From the NCBI GenBank assembly GCA_021817825.1, contig JAKAFS010000017.1, positions 1 to 53,275 on the forward strand: a DNA stretch of 53,275 bases, read 5' to 3'. Positions within the stretch are counted from its first letter, which is position 1. Each line of letters opens with the position of its first letter. Of this stretch, positions 50,203 through 53,275 are shown in pieces. The notes below the pieces were generated by a model. It worked only from the letters and a program-made list of their open reading frames with translations. It searched no databases and had not been told where the DNA came from. Source of the stretch: Deltaproteobacteria bacterium (GTDB lineage Bacteria; Desulfobacterota; Syntrophia; Syntrophales; UBA5619). The position numbers were made by a program, and so were the translations under genes.

Positions 50203-52559
50203 CAAGCTTCTCCCTTCCCGTCCAGGGGCCCTTTTCGGTCCTCCAGGGCGGACAAGATCCGCTCGGCGGTGAGCGGCGCCTGCGTAAGGTCCAGACCGCA
50301 GGCGTCGGCCAGGGCATTGGCAATGGCCGGCAGGGGACCGTCGATCCCCACCTCGCCGACCCCTTTCATCCCGTAAGGTCCCGTGGGCTCGCAGTCCTCG
50401 ACGGCAAGGGAGATCATCTCCGGGATGTCCGGCGCCCCGGGGATGATGTAGGTGGAAAAATCCGGCGTCGCGATCCGCCCCTCGGCGAGTGTCACCTCCT
50501 CGCAGAGGGCATAGCCGATCCCCTGGGCGATCGCGCCCTGGACCTGCTGCTCGAATCCCTGGGGGTTCAGGACCCGTCCCGCCTCGGTCGCCGCCAGATA
50601 GGAATGAACCTCGATCCCTCCGGTCAGTTCGTCCACCTCCAGGCAGGCCAAGTGGGCGGCATGGGCGTAAAGGAGATGGGGGAAGCCGATGGCGAAGGCC
50701 TTGCCCGTCTCCAGTTTTTCCTTTACGACGGGCATGAGGTACTGGCTGATGCAGATCCGCTCCGGCTCCGTCATGGTGGACGCCAGGGCGGCGATGGGGA
50801 CTTCCCGTCCCGAGGCCCGATGGCGGACCCGGCCGGGGCACAACTCCAGGTCCTCCAGGGTATCGACGAGGAGCATCAGGGCGGCCCGGCCCACCATCCG
50901 CCGCCGGAGTTCCCCGGCGGCCCGGATCAGGGCATTCCCGTAGGTGTAGGTCGTCCGGCCGGCCGAAGCGGAGCCCGAGGGGAGGGTCCGGTCCGTGTCC
51001 GGCTGGATGAGTTCGAAGGCCGTCGCCTCCTGTTGCAGAATGTCGCCGGCGATCTGGAGGAAGGCGGTGGCGTTTCCCTGTCCCATGTCGGAAACCCCGC
51101 AATAGAGGCGGATCCGTCCTTCCTTTGTCACCTCGATCTTGGCGATTGCCGAGTCGGGCAGCCCCCGGCCGTAGCCCATGGCGTTGAAGACGGCGGCGAC
51201 GCCGACGCCCCGCTTCTTGAAGGGACCCGCGGCGGCGATCCATTTTCCCCTTTCGCGCCAGAGGGGGTGTTTTCCCAGGGATTCAAGGCAGGCGGCGATC
51301 CCTGTGGATTGGGTCAGCGTGACGCCGGCGCCGTTTTTGTCTCCCCGGCAAAGGGCGTTCTGCATCCGCAACTCCAGCGGGTTTCGTCCCAGTTTTTTCG
51401 CCAGGAGGTCGATCATCCGTTCGCAGGCAAAACTCACCTGCGCCACGCCGAAGCCGCGCATGGCCCCGGCGATGGGGTGGTTCGTGTAGAGGCACCAGCC
51501 TTCGATGAGGGTATGGGGAACCCGATAGGGACCTGCGGCGTGTTCCATCCCCAGGGCCATCACTTCTCCGCCCAGGTGGGCGTAAGCCCCGGTGTCGTAG
51601 TAGAGGCGGCAGTGGAGGGCGAGGAGCGTTCCGTCGGCGTCGGCGCCGAGGCGGTAATGCATCCGGGCGGCGTGGCGTTTGTAACCGGCCAGGAGGTTCT
51701 CTTCGCGGTCCCACCACATCTTGACCGGCCGGCCTTTGGCGTGCAGGGCCGCCAGTGCCAGAAAACACTGGACCGTGGCGCCGTCCTTGCCTCCGAAGGC
51801 CCCGCCCGGATAGGGGCCGATGATCCGCAGCCGGTCGAAGGGAATGCCGAGGGCATGGGAAATCTCGAACTTGTCGCGGAAGGGGGCCTGGGTGGAGACG
51901 GTGAGGGTGATCTTTCCATCGGGTCCCTGCTGCGCGATGCCGTTTTCCGTCTCCAGAAAGGCATGGGCGACGACGGGGACCTGGAAGGTCTCTTCGATGA
52001 CGATCGGACAGGCCGCCAGCGCCTCTACGGCCTCTCCGGTCCGGATCTCTGCCTGAAGGAGGCAATTGCCGCCCGGGTGTTCTTCGTGAACCAGAGGCGC
52101 TCCGGGGGCGAGGGCGGCATCGATCCCGAACACCCCGGGCAGGGGATCGATCGCAAGCTCGATCAGCTCCAGGGCCCGCTTCAGGATCGTCCGGTCGGCG
52201 GCGAGCACCAGGGCGACGGCGTCGCCGCTGTGGCGGACCTTGTCGGTGCAGAGCACCGGCTGGTCCTTATGGACGATTCCCTGCCGGTTCGTTCCCGGGA
52301 CGTCGCGGCCGGTGAGGACTGCAACGACGCCCGGGAGGGCCCGGGCCAAAGAGGTGTCTACGGTGCGGATGCGGCCGTGGGGAACCCCTGCCCGCCGGAC
52401 GCCGGCCCAGAGGAGGTCTGCTCCGTAATGGTCGGCGGCGTATTTTTCCGCGCCCGTCACCTTGGCCGGTCCGTCGGCCCGGGGGACCGGCCGACCGATC
52501 CCGGGGATTTTTCCTGGCGGTGTCCGGCGGCATTCGTCGTTGTAAGGGGAACGTTCCAT
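50202..52559 (-). CDS. Molybdenum hydroxylase catalytic (Mo-cofactor) subunit
   Basis: Large subunit of 785 aa of the xanthine dehydrogenase family. Aldehyde-oxidase-type N-terminal hammerhead (GRPVPRADGPAKVTGAEKY), GGAFGGKDG, AMRGFGVAQ, GSASAGRTTYTYGNA, QGIGYALCEE and the catalytic Glu in GVGEVGIDGP near the C-terminus. All cofactor motifs are intact. ATG 52559 is chosen because upstream codons lack homology. With the Fe-S/FAD subunit it makes a two-gene operon. Reaction (purine, aldehyde or nicotinate-type hydroxylation) is undetermined. Confidence 0.94.
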   Translation of the reverse strand: MERSPYNDECRRTPPGKIPGIGRPVPRADGPAKVTGAEKYAADHYGADLLWAGVRRAGVPHGRIRTVDTSLARALPGVVAVLTGRDVPGTNRQGIVHKDQPVLCTDKVRHSGDAVALVLAADRTILKRALELIELAIDPLPGVFGIDAALAPGAPLVHEEHPGGNCLLQAEIRTGEAVEALAACPIVIEETFQVPVVAHAFLETENGIAQQGPDGKITLTVSTQAPFRDKFEISHALGIPFDRLRIIGPYPGGAFGGKDGATVQCFLALAALHAKGRPVKMWWDREENLLAGYKRHAARMHYRLGADADGTLLALHCRLYYDTGAYAHLGGEVMALGMEHAAGPYRVPHTLIEGWCLYTNHPIAGAMRGFGVAQVSFACERMIDLLAKKLGRNPLELRMQNALCRGDKNGAGVTLTQSTGIAACLESLGKHPLWRERGKWIAAAGPFKKRGVGVAAVFNAMGYGRGLPDSAIAKIEVTKEGRIRLYCGVSDMGQGNATAFLQIAGDILQQEATAFELIQPDTDRTLPSGSASAGRTTYTYGNALIRAAGELRRRMVGRAALMLLVDTLEDLELCPGRVRHRASGREVPIAALASTMTEPERICISQYLMPVVKEKLETGKAFAIGFPHLLYAHAAHLACLEVDELTGGIEVHSYLAATEAGRVLNPQGFEQQVQGAIAQGIGYALCEEVTLAEGRIATPDFSTYIIPGAPDIPEMISLAVEDCEPTGPYGMKGVGEVGIDGPLPAIANALADACGLDLTQAPLTAERILSALEDRKGPLDGKGEA

Positions 52560-52622
52560 GAGCACTTTCTTGGCGCGATGGGAATGACTGGATAGACCTT
52601 TTTCTACTTCCGGAACGGCTGG

Positions 52623-52651
52623 ACTATAACACACCGGGTGGCCGCTTTCAA
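52623..52651 (-). promoter_or_regulatory. Promoter of the molybdenum hydroxylase operon
   Basis: On the minus strand TTGAAA (52651-52646), 17-bp spacer, TATAGT (52628-52623), about 64 bp upstream of the catalytic-subunit start. Confidence 0.7.
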
Positions 52652-52903
52652 CGGCAAACGAGCCCTCCGCTCGTTGTCCTGACCCATCGTCCTTGCCGGC
52701 GCCGAGCGACTGGGTGTCGGGAAGGGCTTGGCCGTGAGATGTCTGCCAGTAAAGCCCGGCTGAAGGGCGGCCGCTGGCAGGACAAGTGAGGCTTCCCGCC
52801 CCCAGAGCGGGGCTTGCGGGTGGCGCTCCCGGTCAATAGTGATCGGGGCTTTCCCCCTCCGGGCGAGTCTCCAGCCAGTCGATCCCCGCGTGCTGAAATA
52901 TTC
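52652..52903. other. Gene-free, GC-rich structured region
   Basis: Between two divergent promoters. It contains AACGAGC-N5-GCTCGTT (52657-52675), a long stem around TGTCTGCCAG with CTGGCAGGACA, and further GC-rich pairings near 52795-52830. No convincing gene is seen; the long minus-strand frame crossing it has no ribosome site and is Arg/Pro-rich. A small RNA or a degenerate repeat is possible. Confidence 0.3.
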
Positions 52904-52932
52904 TTGACACGCTGGCGGCCTTTCCCTATCTT
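52904..52932 (+). promoter_or_regulatory. Promoter of the 5'-nucleotidase-like gene
   Basis: TTGACA (52904-52909), 17-bp spacer, TATCTT (52927-52932), about 134 bp before the coding start. The same -35/-10 pair occurs upstream of the NEW3 gene. Confidence 0.65.
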
Positions 52933-53065
52933 CAACTTCAGCTAAAACATTATCGATCATTCCCTCATGGCTTCGAGGCTTCCGCCATGAGGGGCGGCGG
53001 TGCGCTGGCGGGCATCGTTCTTGAAGGGAAGGGAGGCTTTTTCGGACGGATAGGAGGAGTGTTCC

Positions 53066-53275
53066 ATGCAGTTGCCGCGGCGTGCCTTGAGATTTTTCCC
53101 GGTCTTCTTGCTGTTGCTCTGGGCGGCCGGCTGCGCCGGTCATGTGACTACGGCCGCGTCGCCGGTACCGGTTCCTGTGACGGTTCTTTTTTTCAACGAC
53201 CTGCACGGCTATCTACAGCCCTTTGAAATCAAGAGCGGAGAGAAGCCGCAGGAAGTGGGCGGCATTGCCCGTCTG
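53066..53275 (+). CDS. Lipoprotein metallophosphatase / 5'-nucleotidase (3' end outside window)
   Basis: Only the first 70 residues are visible. A lipoprotein signal peptide ends in the lipobox WAAGC (Cys23), then a short linker and VTVLFFNDLHGYLQPFE, the first metal-binding block (D and H) of the calcineurin-like 5'-nucleotidase family, followed by GGIAR. The mature protein should be anchored to a membrane outside the cytoplasm and release nucleosides or sugars from nucleotides. GGAGGAG ribosome site before ATG 53066. Confidence 0.85.
   Translation, partial: MQLPRRALRFFPVFLLLLWAAGCAGHVTTAASPVPVPVTVLFFNDLHGYLQPFEIKSGEKPQEVGGIARL

Noticed and set aside
50203-51243. Upstream extension of the Fe-S/FAD subunit to 837 codons
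   Set aside because: The extension is an Arg/Gly/Pro-rich shadow of the catalytic subunit gene; the real start is the ATG at 50202.
52604-53206. 200-codon minus-strand frame in the gene-free region
   Set aside because: Arg/Pro-rich, overlaps the divergent promoters, no ribosome site; treated as non-coding.

Overview
The window is a GC-rich chromosomal segment of a Gram-negative, probably strictly anaerobic bacterium, most likely a deltaproteobacterium (Desulfobacterota) of the Syntrophus/Smithella kind. This is inferred from gene content only: a B12-dependent acyl-CoA mutase with its MeaB chaperone, a lone AmmeMemoRadiSam radical-SAM enzyme, an F-type ATPase operon with two b-type subunits and no a or c genes, a molybdenum hydroxylase next to moaA-type functions, and short dispersed palindromes typical of this group. 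No rRNA, tRNA, CRISPR array, transposase or phage gene was seen.

Layout. 1-2689 (minus): split acyl-CoA mutase plus the start of meaB; the catalytic subunit carries Phe89 and Gln207, the isobutyryl-CoA-mutase signature rather than the methylmalonyl-CoA one. 3000-6310 (minus): an unclear ORF, a small receiver-like protein, an NtrC-type sigma-54 activator and cheW; a -24/-12 promoter and two tandem dyads between the activator and the small gene look like a complete sigma-54 circuit. 6571-12119: a DUF3783/DUF6125 fusion, a secreted amidohydrolase-like protein, a DUF374 acyltransferase, uppP, and a spermidine-synthase-like system split into a membrane protein and an exported enzyme. 12295-19358 (plus): cell-wall genes (M15 peptidase, SpoIID-like protein, AmpG-like permease, MurU-AmgK-type fusion) interrupted by a low-GC toxin-antitoxin pair and a 34-codon reading frame coupled at both ends, then a P1-family aminopeptidase.

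19662-26274 (plus): a NEW3-domain protein with an ABC exporter, an HDOD regulator, a creatininase-family hydrolase and an Hsp33-like zinc protein. 26267-33572 (minus): smc, PilZ, DUF2007, amrS, a methyltransferase and moaA. 33788-34279 (plus): greA, sharing a bidirectional terminator with the ATPase operon. 34387-40519 (minus): atpF'-atpF-atpH-atpA-atpG-atpD-atpC, with a 138-bp MITE-like element between atpA and atpG and a long structured leader. 40887-46873 (minus): mreB-mreC-mreD-mrdA-mrdB-bactofilin, the rod-shape elongation machinery. 47062-48660 (plus): a PpiD-like periplasmic folding factor. 48730-52559 (minus): a two-gene molybdenum hydroxylase. 53066-end (plus): start of a lipoprotein 5'-nucleotidase.

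Together the window links envelope synthesis and recycling (uppP, mre/mrd, bactofilin, AmpG, MurU-AmgK, peptidases) with core energy metabolism (ATP synthase, acyl-CoA mutase) and several signalling proteins. Promoters were called by eye from -35/-10 spacing and are hypotheses. Functions rest on recognising families from sequence, without database searches.
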